This document shows positions 37,018 to 44,883 of a stretch of DNA of 64,000 nucleotides, piece by piece. Source of the stretch: Prolixibacteraceae bacterium (lineage in GTDB: Bacteria; Bacteroidota; Bacteroidia; Bacteroidales; Prolixibacteraceae). Within the stretch, counting starts at the first letter, position 1. Each line of letters starts with the position of its first letter. The notes beneath the pieces are model-generated. The model saw only the letters and a program-made list of their open reading frames with translations, did no database searches and was not told the origin of the DNA. The stretch covers positions 28,964-92,963 of the forward strand of contig JAIBEZ010000056.1 in NCBI GenBank assembly GCA_019459485.1. Direction: 5' to 3'. The position numbers and the translations under genes are program-made.

Positions 37018-37047
37018 CAAATATAAAGATTATATATTTGTAACAAA
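37018..37047 (-). promoter_or_regulatory. recG promoter, overlapping the divergent ABC-ATPase promoter
   Basis: On the minus strand TTTG (37047-37044), an 18-nt spacer and TATATTTG (37025-37018) fit the Bacteroidota consensus. The -7 box ends 4 nt before the recG ATG, so the mRNA would begin at or near the start codon. Confidence 0.55.
37033..37040 (+). promoter_or_regulatory. -7 box of the ABC ATP-binding gene
   Basis: TATATTTG on the plus strand, with a TTG 17 nt upstream (37013-37015), predicts RNA start near 37046 and a leader of about 47 nt. It lies within the spacer of the divergent recG promoter. Confidence 0.42.
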
Positions 37048-37092
37048 CCGAAGGTTCAGTCAACTAATTGATGCGAAACAAAACAATACACA

Positions 37093-37791
37093 ATGGAAAC
37101 AGTAATAAAGCTTGAGAAAATTGTAAAAAACTACAAAGTAGGCACACAGATAGTCAGAGCATTGCGCTCCGTTTCACTTACTATAAACAGAGGCGAATAT
37201 GTTGCCATCATGGGTGCATCCGGTTCAGGGAAATCGACCCTGATGAATGTGATTGGATGTTTGGATACCCCTACCAGCGGAACCTATATATTAAGCAATT
37301 CAGATGTCAGTCACTTGTCGGACGACGAATTAGCCGAAATCCGGAACAAGGAAATTGGTTTCGTGTTTCAGACGTTTAACCTTTTGCCACGAAATACAGC
37401 CCTCGAAAATGTGATGCTTCCTTTGGTTTACGCCGGAATTAAAAAGCAGGAACGCATCATGAAAGCTGAAAAGATTCTGGCTGAAGTAGGTCTTTCTGAT
37501 CGTATTGAACACAAGCCAAACGAACTTTCAGGCGGACAGCGGCAACGTGTGGCAGTTGCCAGAGCGCTTGTAAATAATCCAGCCATCTTGCTGGCCGATG
37601 AGCCGACCGGAAACCTCGATTCGAAAATTTCAGAAGAAATTATGCAATTGTTTGCCGAAATTCACCGCAAAGGCAACACGCTGATTGTGGTTACCCATGA
37701 GGAAAGCATTGCCCTCCATGCACATCGCATCATTCGCCTGAAAGACGGTGAAATAGAATCAGACGTTGTAAATGAAAATCCGGTATATTAG
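37093..37791 (+). CDS. ABC transporter ATP-binding protein, LolD/MacB type
   Basis: 232-aa ATPase of the LolD/MacB (3.A.1.122/125) class. Walker [10 protein letters not shown] spans residues 41-49, signature [10 protein letters not shown] 145-154, Walker [15 protein letters not shown] about 164-177, and the H-loop His is in VVTHEE. The close spacing of Q-loop ([10 protein letters not shown]) and signature is typical. It would power extraction of lipoproteins or export by MacB-like permeases, but no permease gene is adjacent, so the partner is unknown. It is divergent from recG. Confidence 0.88.
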   Translation: METVIKLEKIVKNYKVGTQIVRALRSVSLTINRGEYVAIMGASGSGKSTLMNVIGCLDTPTSGTYILSNSDVSHLSDDELAEIRNKEIGFVFQTFNLLPRNTALENVMLPLVYAGIKKQERIMKAEKILAEVGLSDRIEHKPNELSGGQRQRVAVARALVNNPAILLADEPTGNLDSKISEEIMQLFAEIHRKGNTLIVVTHEESIALHAHRIIRLKDGEIESDVVNENPVY

Positions 37792-37810
37792 AAGCCCATC
37801 CCGAAAAGTC

Positions 37811-37840
37811 GTTCAAAGTTTAAAGTCTAAGGTTTAAAGT
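37811..37840. repeat. Heptamer-like array, first of an inverted pair
   Basis: GTTCAAAGTTTAAAG and related words follow the ABC ATPase gene. A second array in the opposite sense lies at 37937-37963, so the two could pair across the ~95 nt between them. A cluster of ACAAC/GACAAC words lies in between. Confidence 0.45.
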
Positions 37841-37892
37841 TGTTGCCTCACAACAACCTGACAACACTACAACTGACAACCAAAACTGGCAA

Positions 37893-37900
37893 TATATTTG
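37893..37900 (+). promoter_or_regulatory. -7 box for the cobalamin adenosyltransferase gene
   Basis: TATATTTG matches TAnnTTTG; RNA would start near 37906, giving a leader of about 58 nt that includes the heptamer array. The -33 box is not clear. Confidence 0.38.
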
Positions 37901-37936
37901 CGCGACAACCCGAAAACTAAACATCCGACAGGCACG

Positions 37937-37963
37937 CAACTTGAAACTTTGAACTTTAAACTT
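37937..37963. repeat. Heptamer-like array directly upstream of the cobalamin adenosyltransferase
   Basis: CAACTTGAAACTTTGAAC and related words end at the ATG itself. Its reverse complement resembles the array at 37811-37840. Confidence 0.45.
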
Positions 37964-38521
37964 ATGAAAATATATACCCGCACAGGCGACGACGGAACAA
38001 CCGGTTTGATTGGAGGTTCCCGTGTTAAAAAGTACGATATCCGACTCGAAGCTTATGGAACTGTCGATGAATTAAACTCTTACATCGGAGTGGTGCGATC
38101 GCTTCAATCTGACGCACATGCCGATCAGGTGCTCGAAAAAATTCAGAATAAACTTTTTGTAATTGGCGCCCATTTGGCCACCGACAATTCCATCACCTTA
38201 ATAAAAAAGCAAATGCCGGTTGGCAAAACCGACATTCTGATACTTGAACAGGAAATGGACGAGATGAACGAACTGCTGCCCGAACTCCGAAACTTCATTT
38301 TGCCGGGTGGTTGCCAGGCAACTTCGTTTTGTCATGTGGCACGTACAATATGCCGGAGAGCAGAACGGCTGATTGTTGAATTATCAGACAAAGCGGAGGT
38401 TGAAACTGACCTCATCATCTACATGAACCGATTGTCTGACTATCTGTTTGTGCTGTCGAGAAAGGTATCGATGGACCTGAAAGCACCGGAAATACTGTGG
38501 TCTCCGGATATCAATGAATAA
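37964..38521 (+). CDS. Cob(I)yrinic acid a,c-diamide adenosyltransferase, PduO type
   Basis: 185-aa ATP:corrinoid adenosyltransferase of the PduO family, which adds the 5'-deoxyadenosyl group to cobalamin. The N-terminus MKIYTRTGDDGTTGLIGG binds ATP. The helical bundle contains EAYGTVDELNSYIGV. The conserved region LPGGCQATSFCHVART with RRAER carries the phosphate-binding Arg. The ATG at 37964 matches the family start; a longer in-frame extension to 37898 is made of repeat sequence. It stands alone here with no other cobalamin genes. Confidence 0.93.
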   Translation: MKIYTRTGDDGTTGLIGGSRVKKYDIRLEAYGTVDELNSYIGVVRSLQSDAHADQVLEKIQNKLFVIGAHLATDNSITLIKKQMPVGKTDILILEQEMDEMNELLPELRNFILPGGCQATSFCHVARTICRRAERLIVELSDKAEVETDLIIYMNRLSDYLFVLSRKVSMDLKAPEILWSPDINE

Positions 38522-38610
38522 ATAATTTAATTGTATGTAGAATCCGTTTTTTTATTATATTCGCAAGAGTTTTAAAAAAACGAGTTAGCAACCACAAAAT
38601 TTCAAAAAAT

Positions 38611-38832
38611 ATGTACTGGACACTTGAATTAGCCTCGAAATTAGAGGACGCACCTTGGCCAGCGAGCAAAGATGAGTTGATCGATTTTGCAATCCGTAGC
38701 GGTGCCCCGCTTGAAGTAATTGAAAATCTGCAGGAGATTGAAGACGAAGGGGAGATATATGAAAGCATAGAAGATATCTGGCCGGATTATCCGAGCAAAG
38801 ACGATTTCTTCTTTAATGAAGATGAATATTAA
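38611..38832 (+). CDS. Small acidic DUF2795-like protein
   Basis: 73-aa acidic protein, MYWTLELASKLEDAPWPASK at the N-terminus, then DELIDFAIRSGAPLEVIENL and an Asp/Glu/Phe-rich tail. It matches the small DUF2795 helical family common in Bacteroidota; function unknown. A -7-like box (TATATTCG, one mismatch) at 38556-38563 lies 47 nt upstream. A strong terminator follows at once. It is probably a stand-alone, well expressed gene. Confidence 0.8.
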   Translation: MYWTLELASKLEDAPWPASKDELIDFAIRSGAPLEVIENLQEIEDEGEIYESIEDIWPDYPSKDDFFFNEDEY

Positions 38833-38846
38833 TCGTCATCAGAAAA

Positions 38847-38884
38847 AACAAAAAAGCAGGGCTGAAAGCCTTGCTTTTTTTGTT
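38847..38884. terminator. Bidirectional terminator after the DUF2795 gene and the methyltransferase operon
   Basis: AACAAAAAAGCAGGGCT pairs with AGCCTTGCTTTTTTTGTT around a short GAA-containing loop, with U-runs on both strands. It marks the right-hand (3') border of the AT-rich operon that ends at 38899. Confidence 0.82.
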
Positions 38885-38898
38885 TTGAATAAATTGTC

Positions 38899-40485
38899 TT
38901 AACCGCTGATTGAACCCGTCCGCATTCTTTTCGCAATCAATTTTGTTCTAATAGTTCCCAATCTCTCTAATTCAGAGGTATTTAATCCTAGAGTTAAATT
39001 CAAGATATCGAAATCATTTTGAGCAAGAATCTGTTCAATATTTTCTTTATTCTCAAATTGCATTGTAAAGCGTTCAAATTGATTGTTATCGATTTCGATG
39101 TAGGGAATTGGTAGTTTTTTAAATTCACTTGGAGTTAATTCCAGAACACCTCCACCATAATATCGTCCTTCAATTTCAGAAAAAGCCAGAGTTAAAGTGT
39201 TATAAAAAGAATAAATAAAACTGTTCAAGTCATAACCATCTCTCATTTCAACTTTGTACGCGGAATCAGTTACAAAAGCATCTGAACTATTCTTTAGTAA
39301 CTTCGGATAATGATGGCATCTTTTGAAAAAGAATGCATCCGGCTTTGTACAAATATTAGGAACAACATACCATCTGTTTCTTTCTCTGCACTTAAATCGG
39401 CCAGGTATTTCAAGTTTTTCACCAATAGCTAAATAATCGCCAAGGCTTTTCGAAATTTCATCATTGTTATTTAATTGTAACAGTCTACTTGGATGTTTCG
39501 ATTTTTCAATATTTGAAAAATCTTGTTCGTTAAATACAACACTTCCATTAACAAATAAACCTTTCTGAATTATGGGTTTGGTATAATTTAATAATTCATA
39601 TTTCTCTGCGGTTTCAAGGTCGAGAATGAAGAACTTATTTGCAGCAGTTACAATACCGGGTTTAGAAATAGTGTAATCGTTCGCAGATTTTAATCTTTGC
39701 TTTAGTTTATCTAAAAATTCCAACTCATCAGAAGTCAGAAAGTGGTGTGTCCATTTTATTTTTGAATCTACAAGCAGATTGTTATTTATCAAGGTAAAAT
39801 TATTTCCTTCCAGGTCTTCTTTCGATATAATATTTGTAAAAAATTCTCCTTTTTTTTCTGATTTTTTGTAAGCAAAAAGAACAATTGTGTCTTGACCATT
39901 GCTCTCAAACATTAAATCATTAAAAGTAAAAATCTCAATTCGTTCAAACTCATTTTTTAAGTACTCTCTTATTTCTTCAGCAAATTTGACTTGCAATAAC
40001 TCAGCAGGTAAAACAAATGCTAGAATTCCATCCTCAGCAAGTAAAGTATTTGATTTAACTAAAAATGTTGTCCAAATATTCTTAACAGAAGCTTCCGAAA
40101 GATTTTCGTTGAGGTGAATCTCTTTACTAAGTTCAATCTGTTTTTTCGTAAGTCTATTCTTATTAACATAGGGAGGATTACCTAATATTGCCGTATACTT
40201 TTTAGTGCTCAAATATTCTAAAAAATCGGCATGAATAAATCCAGACTTTTTTTTATTCCATTTATTTGACGCCTTTTCTAATTCATCTGCACTTATATCT
40301 AAAGCGGTGATATTGATAGGTATATTCTTTACTTTCTCCAATTCCTCAATGAATGCACCATCCCCAACACTTGGCTCAAGAATGAACAATTGAGTTTTAT
40401 GTTCCAAGAAAGTCAATACTCTCTTAGTAATAAAATCAGCCAAATAGGATGGCGTATAATATGAACCTGTGTTTTTTTTATCCAT
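38899..40485 (-). CDS. N6-adenine DNA methyltransferase, TaqI/Eco57I-like
   Basis: 528-aa gamma-class adenine methyltransferase. Motif X is GSYYTPSYLADFI (residues 7-19), motif I is LEPSVGDGAF (36-45), motif II contains ALDIS, and the catalytic motif IV is NPPY (103-106). The C-terminal half is a target-recognition domain of TaqI type that closes with RYYGGGVLELTPSEFKKLPIPY-like sequence. It should methylate adenine in a specific site and protect it from the partner nuclease. Its start overlaps the HNH gene by 8 nt. Last gene of the five-gene AT-rich operon. No endonuclease domain is fused. Confidence 0.88.
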   Translation of the reverse strand: MDKKNTGSYYTPSYLADFITKRVLTFLEHKTQLFILEPSVGDGAFIEELEKVKNIPINITALDISADELEKASNKWNKKKSGFIHADFLEYLSTKKYTAILGNPPYVNKNRLTKKQIELSKEIHLNENLSEASVKNIWTTFLVKSNTLLAEDGILAFVLPAELLQVKFAEEIREYLKNEFERIEIFTFNDLMFESNGQDTIVLFAYKKSEKKGEFFTNIISKEDLEGNNFTLINNNLLVDSKIKWTHHFLTSDELEFLDKLKQRLKSANDYTISKPGIVTAANKFFILDLETAEKYELLNYTKPIIQKGLFVNGSVVFNEQDFSNIEKSKHPSRLLQLNNNDEISKSLGDYLAIGEKLEIPGRFKCRERNRWYVVPNICTKPDAFFFKRCHHYPKLLKNSSDAFVTDSAYKVEMRDGYDLNSFIYSFYNTLTLAFSEIEGRYYGGGVLELTPSEFKKLPIPYIEIDNNQFERFTMQFENKENIEQILAQNDFDILNLTLGLNTSELERLGTIRTKLIAKRMRTGSISG

Positions 40486-41113
40486 TATAGAAATCGGCTA
40501 ACTCTTTTTGCAAAAAATAGTGCTTTTCAAAAAGAGGAGTGAGTTGATTCTTTATTTCATTGTATTCAACACTGTCAACAGAATATCTGTTTAACTCATC
40601 AATAATTTTTTCAATCGTTAATCTTATCGAATTGTATTTCCAGAGTAGTTTAAGTTCTTCTATTCTTTCATCAAATTTAAAAGCAATGGTTACCATCCAC
40701 TTACCAATAGGTGTATTCCACATTATTGCTCCATCATCGGTTCTATACAAGTGGTTTTCATATTCTGAACCACAGGGGTCTACAAAGCCTTCATCTCCAT
40801 TTAAATAAATGTCATCCCTTTGTGATGGCCAATGTTTTGTTTTGAAATTATTACAAGACCTACAAGAATAAACAAGGTTTGAATATTTGGAGAGTCCTAT
40901 CACGCTTTTTGACTTTATTAGAAAATCTTTAGGCACGAAATGGTCTATTTCGAAGTAGGTTTTAGTATAGCCAAAACCATCAAAAGAACCACAATACCCA
41001 CAACAATAGTTAAAGTCTTCCTGTAAATCTGGTTTATGCTTACCGTAATTATTACCAGTTTCAGACTTTGAAGGATTTGGTCTTCTCATAGGTATTTTTT
41101 CTCTTACCGTCAT
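40478..41113 (-). CDS. HNH endonuclease
   Basis: 211-aa nuclease with a zinc-supported HNH fold. Cysteines C38-G-Y-C41 and C84-R-S-C87 form the zinc knuckles. The catalytic His is H58 in FEIDHFVPKD, and the closing N-N-F-K-T-K-H stretch (88-94) completes the motif. The C-terminal ~100 residues are helical and of unknown role. It overlaps the receiver gene by 4 nt and the methyltransferase by 8 nt. In this context it is the probable restriction or effector nuclease of the operon. Confidence 0.87.
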   Translation of the reverse strand: MTVREKIPMRRPNPSKSETGNNYGKHKPDLQEDFNYCCGYCGSFDGFGYTKTYFEIDHFVPKDFLIKSKSVIGLSKYSNLVYSCRSCNNFKTKHWPSQRDDIYLNGDEGFVDPCGSEYENHLYRTDDGAIMWNTPIGKWMVTIAFKFDERIEELKLLWKYNSIRLTIEKIIDELNRYSVDSVEYNEIKNQLTPLFEKHYFLQKELADFYNG

Positions 41114-41781
41114 TGCTTTTTTCTTTTTTCAATAAGTTTTTGTAAGAGTTCTTCAGCTTCATTTTTTAAATTTTGGCTTTCAGTTATGTTTTGTGAAATC
41201 ATCAAATACTCAGGCACTTCTTCTTGATAAGTATTATCTAAAACTTTAAGCTCTTTCTGTAGTTTTAATAAAGTGTGCTTCTCCGTGGGATTTAATTTCT
41301 CTACTTTCCCTTTTTCTAATAAGTTAGAAATTTCTTCTTTTCTTCTTTGAATATGTTTTCTGTATTGTTCAATACTTCTTTCAAGTGTGGTAATAAAATG
41401 TTGAACTTTTATCTCATCATTTTCATCTTCACTAAAAATGTCATCCTTATCAAAAATAATTTTCCAATCTTCCACATGAGGTTCGGCCTGATCAACTTTA
41501 TTAGTGAATACGATATGAGGGAAAAGAGGTTTTTTGTCATAGAAATAACTTTCGACCTCTTCTCCATTAAAAGTGACTTTGTTAGTTTCATTTAATTTAT
41601 AGTCAATCATTAATAGGTCTATGTCAGATTTAAAAACCTGTTCCATTAAGTCTTCAAGGCTCATTTTATTATCGAAATCATACCCAATAACCTCAAATCC
41701 ATATTTTCTAAATCTTCGTTGATATTTTTTGACTTGATTTATATCTTCGTCAATATATCCTATTTTGTATTTTGCTTCCAT
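41110..41781 (-). CDS. Receiver (REC) domain protein with C-terminal coiled coil
   Basis: 223-aa response-regulator-like protein. The REC landmarks are present: acidic D11-E12-D13 in IGYIDEDINQ, phosphoacceptor candidate Asp60 in LLMIDYKLNE, Thr93 in HIVFTNKV, and Lys112 in IIFDKDD. Residues ~125-223 are highly charged helix, probably coiled coil, with no DNA-binding or enzymatic output. It lies 6 nt after the GHKL gene, its likely kinase, and overlaps the HNH gene by 4 nt, so it may act as a phosphorylation-controlled adaptor of the nuclease. Family membership is by motif; overall similarity to normal regulators is low. Confidence 0.75.
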   Translation of the reverse strand: MEAKYKIGYIDEDINQVKKYQRRFRKYGFEVIGYDFDNKMSLEDLMEQVFKSDIDLLMIDYKLNETNKVTFNGEEVESYFYDKKPLFPHIVFTNKVDQAEPHVEDWKIIFDKDDIFSEDENDEIKVQHFITTLERSIEQYRKHIQRRKEEISNLLEKGKVEKLNPTEKHTLLKLQKELKVLDNTYQEEVPEYLMISQNITESQNLKNEAEELLQKLIEKRKKQ

Positions 41782-41787
41782 ATCTTA

Positions 41788-44220
41788 TTATTTTCTAATT
41801 GGAAATGTTATAAATACTGAAAATCCTTTTTCTGGGTTAAGGATATCAATTGTTCCATTGTTATCATCAATCACAGATTTAACTAAATACATTCCTAAAC
41901 CAGTTCCTATCTCTTTTCCCTTCCTATCTCTTTTTGCAGTTGTAAATGGTAAAAATATTTCCTCTCTATCGTCTTCAAATACTTTATCTAATCCAACGCC
42001 ATTATCGCTATAAGTAATATGTATATTGTCATTTTCAATTGCTATCTGTATAGTAATATTTCGTTCTTGAATATGAGTTAAGTTGTTGAATGAATCAATT
42101 GAATTATTAATAAGGTTTGTAAAGATTGTTGACATATCCATTTCAAATGCTCTAAATTCATAAGATAATCCTTTTGTATTATCGACAATAATTAGTTTTA
42201 TATCCTTTTTCTTAAATATTCTAACCCATGATTCTTCTAATGATACAAAGAAGCTTGAGAATTCAAACTTTCCTCTTGTCCTTTTATCCTTTTTTATAGC
42301 TGTAAGCGCATAATCTACCCAATGGATAATTTTGCCTGAATTCTCATCTAACAGTTCAATTATATCTATTCCATCTCTATATTCAACTGACTTTTTAATT
42401 TCTTTAGGTACAATCGATTTGAATATTCTTTCTAATTCTTTTACTTCTAATGAATTGTCCTTTATTTCTTTAAGCTCGTGAGCAAAAGATGATACAACTA
42501 ACCCTAAACTTGCTAATGACCTAACTTGAACAATTTCTTTATTTTCTAGTGCAGCAGTTTCGTCATTAATTAATTTGAATGTGTCCTTAAATGCTTCTTC
42601 ATATGTCTTCCTTTCCTCTTCTTCTTTTTTTGCTTGAAATAAATCTAGGCCACTTTTTCGACCGTAAATTGATTCTTCAATTTTTTTTCTTTGTTCAATT
42701 ATCGTATCAGCTAAAGCTTCTGCTCTTTTTTGAATTTCTTTTTCTTTCTGTATGTCTATTTCTTTTTTGTGCTCAATAAATAATGGGTTTAACATTTTGG
42801 TGCGGTCAAATTCAAACTCATGTATAACTCCTACAATTATTGTTTTGAATGTGTCAAATGCATCATTTTCTTGTAAAGCACCTCTATCTGATTTGTCAAT
42901 TAAAAGAGGATTATTTTTTCTTGAAATCGTAATAATACCAGCAGTCTGCTCAGGCCTTACTCGCCAATCTCCAATTCTTTGACCTGCACCAGCAGGACTT
43001 TGAGCAACTCTAGCCCCTAACTTTAGCCAATCATTGGTAGGGTCTCCATAAGGTCTTACTCTAAAAGAATCTCGATAAACTTTAACTCCTCCGAACCTTT
43101 CTAATGTTGATTTCCTTTCACTTGCAACAACAGTCTTAAAGGGATAACCTTCTTTTATTGAATTTGAAAATTTTAAATAAAAAAATGTCAATTCAAAGCT
43201 ACCTACTTCCCGTAATCGTTTTAAATTGGAATCATTTAACGGCCAGTTTAATACTTTTTCAATCGGTTTTGAATAGTTGAAAACCTTCGCCTCAAGGGTT
43301 TTTAAATCATATGGCTTACTCTTAGTATTATATACACCAGGGTATTTCTTCTTTAATAGTTTTACATCTAATTCATTTCTTGTTATTTCAAAATCAACAT
43401 TTAATGTTTCCGCTTTATATGTTGCTTTAAGCTTGTAATCAAAATCATTAAAAAAGGCTGTTTCGACTTTTCCAAATTCTTTCGGGTGCTGAAAATGTTT
43501 AAAATAAACTTCAAAGGGAATATTAAGTTCCCTAGGAGGTATTAATGCCTCTAAGCTTTTAAAAACACTTTTGGTTTCATCACTAAACCAAAAATCTTTT
43601 AGGTTTGATATTTTAATAATTGTCCCCCAGTCAAAATCTATATCCTTAATAATTCCTGATACTAATCGATTATTTTGAGTAAGTGTTAATAATTTGTCTT
43701 TTAACTCTAGTTCTATTGGTTCAAGTTCGGCTTCAATTTCAGATATTGCTTTTTCGGATTCATCAAATTGATTCCAATCCATTTTCCAATATGAACCAAT
43801 TTTATCTTTTGCTTTTTTAGAAAGTGTCCACATTTCCGTTTCAAATCCAAGTCTATCCAGAGCAAATCTTCCTATCCCTTTTGCACCTGTTTTGGTACGT
43901 TTGTCATCAGAAATATAATCTTTTTCTTTATTACCAGTCCCTATTTTCATCCAATAATCCTCAATGACCGTTTTAGTCATTCCTTCTCCATTGTCAATTA
44001 TATACAAAATGCTTTCTTCCTTTATTGGGACTTCTGAAGATTTCCCATCACGATCTCTTTTAATTCTAGTTGGGATATCGAAAAATACAAAACAGTTTTT
44101 AGCATCCGCATCATAAGAATTTTTAACCAATTCTATAATGGCTCCTTCTGGGTTCGAGAAATTTTCTCGTCCAAAAAGCTTTCCAGCTCTAGCAGATACT
44201 TTAAAAGTAATCTTAGCCAT
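41788..44220 (-). CDS. Dual GHKL ATPase: MORC/Hsp90-like N-domain plus histidine-kinase-like C-domain
   Basis: 810-aa protein with two ATPase modules. The N-terminal GHKL domain of MORC/Hsp90/MutL style has N-box AIIELVKNSYDADA (Glu30, Asn34), IIDNGEGM (75-81) and GAKGIGRFALDRLG (112-125). A central region of ~300 residues is followed by a coiled coil at ~485-545. The C-terminal kinase module has the H-box FAHELKE with His581, N-box FTNLINNSIDSF (700-711), SDNGVGL (738-744), and GTGLGMYLVKS (772-782). No membrane segment. It overlaps the XRE gene by 8 nt. It may sense foreign or unmodified DNA and signal to the receiver protein; that role is inferred. Confidence 0.83.
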   Translation of the reverse strand: MAKITFKVSARAGKLFGRENFSNPEGAIIELVKNSYDADAKNCFVFFDIPTRIKRDRDGKSSEVPIKEESILYIIDNGEGMTKTVIEDYWMKIGTGNKEKDYISDDKRTKTGAKGIGRFALDRLGFETEMWTLSKKAKDKIGSYWKMDWNQFDESEKAISEIEAELEPIELELKDKLLTLTQNNRLVSGIIKDIDFDWGTIIKISNLKDFWFSDETKSVFKSLEALIPPRELNIPFEVYFKHFQHPKEFGKVETAFFNDFDYKLKATYKAETLNVDFEITRNELDVKLLKKKYPGVYNTKSKPYDLKTLEAKVFNYSKPIEKVLNWPLNDSNLKRLREVGSFELTFFYLKFSNSIKEGYPFKTVVASERKSTLERFGGVKVYRDSFRVRPYGDPTNDWLKLGARVAQSPAGAGQRIGDWRVRPEQTAGIITISRKNNPLLIDKSDRGALQENDAFDTFKTIIVGVIHEFEFDRTKMLNPLFIEHKKEIDIQKEKEIQKRAEALADTIIEQRKKIEESIYGRKSGLDLFQAKKEEEERKTYEEAFKDTFKLINDETAALENKEIVQVRSLASLGLVVSSFAHELKEIKDNSLEVKELERIFKSIVPKEIKKSVEYRDGIDIIELLDENSGKIIHWVDYALTAIKKDKRTRGKFEFSSFFVSLEESWVRIFKKKDIKLIIVDNTKGLSYEFRAFEMDMSTIFTNLINNSIDSFNNLTHIQERNITIQIAIENDNIHITYSDNGVGLDKVFEDDREEIFLPFTTAKRDRKGKEIGTGLGMYLVKSVIDDNNGTIDILNPEKGFSVFITFPIRK

Positions 44221-44437
44221 TATTGTTTTCTAGTTTTAAATTTTTACAAACTTCGTTTAACACAATTGAAGGATCAGTGTCAATTGCTAAAGCAATTAAA
44301 TACAACTCTTCTACCGTCAATCTAGTAGATTCTTTCAAGCTCAATTCACTTAGCCTGGACGTACTTATCCCAGTCCTCCTTGATATTTCAGCTTTATTAA
44401 CTGATTTCTTGTTTAAAAATTTACCAATTTCAGTCAT
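44213..44437 (-). CDS. Small XRE-family HTH regulator
   Basis: 74-aa helix-turn-helix protein. NKAEISRRTGISTSRLSELSL forms helices 2 and 3, followed by VEELYLIALAI. Size and position resemble the controller (C) proteins of restriction-modification systems, which time nuclease expression. It is the first gene of the operon and overlaps the GHKL gene by 8 nt. The -7 box TATATTTG lies 21 nt upstream on the minus strand. Target operators are not evident by eye. Confidence 0.85.
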   Translation of the reverse strand: MTEIGKFLNKKSVNKAEISRRTGISTSRLSELSLKESTRLTVEELYLIALAIDTDPSIVLNEVCKNLKLENNNG

Positions 44438-44457
44438 TTGTTTAGAAATGTTTGATT

Positions 44458-44465
44458 CAAATATA
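44458..44465 (-). promoter_or_regulatory. -7 box of the XRE-GHKL-REC-HNH-MTase operon
   Basis: TATATTTG on the minus strand fits TAnnTTTG and predicts a ~16-nt leader. It is the only candidate promoter seen for the five-gene operon. Confidence 0.4.
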
Positions 44466-44883
44466 TAATAAATGGATTAATGTTTAGCTTTTCGGGATGT
44501 AATTTCGAGGGGCTAAGTTAAAGATATTCCCTACGAGTATAAAATGTAGGCGTGCTCGAGTTAAAAATTTATCAACACGGGTTGCCTTATCGTTGAATTA
44601 TTTTATCCGAGCAAAGAATCAATCAACCAATCAAGGCAAAAAGAACTTCGCTGATCTTTGAGAAGTCAAAATTGTAAGGTCGGTCAGTCTGGTACATCAT
44701 TTCAGTCATCTTCCTTTAAATTGTCTCCTACTCTTTTTATTCCAACCACCGTTACCTTTCTCAACATGTCATGTTATTTTGTTAATAACTTTTTGCTCGC
44801 CCCTATCAATTTATCACATGCAATGTCCGAACTTTATTAGCAAAAGATCAACAACATTATTATCAACCTTTAAATTTTATTTT
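44466..44883. other. Intergenic flank of the AT-rich operon
   Basis: No intact gene. It contains the decayed epimerase fragment (44653-44721). The rest is unrecognised AT-rich DNA that separates the XRE gene from the unknown plus-strand gene at 44884. Confidence 0.55.
44653..44721 (-). pseudogene. Decayed fragment of an SDR epimerase C-terminus
   Basis: On the minus strand, 44709-44653 reads MTEMMYQTDRPYNFDFSKI, which closely matches MSEMMYQFDRPYNFDSTKF of the intact gene at 46314-47246. Similarity extends a few codons upstream (44710-44721), where an in-frame TAA interrupts. The remainder of the copy is missing. This is a remnant of a former paralogue or a duplicated 3' end, beside the border of the AT-rich operon. 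Confidence 0.72.

Noticed and set aside
37013..37046. Upstream TTG start for recG
   Set aside because: It would lie inside the promoter, and the ATG at 37013 begins at the conserved N-terminus.
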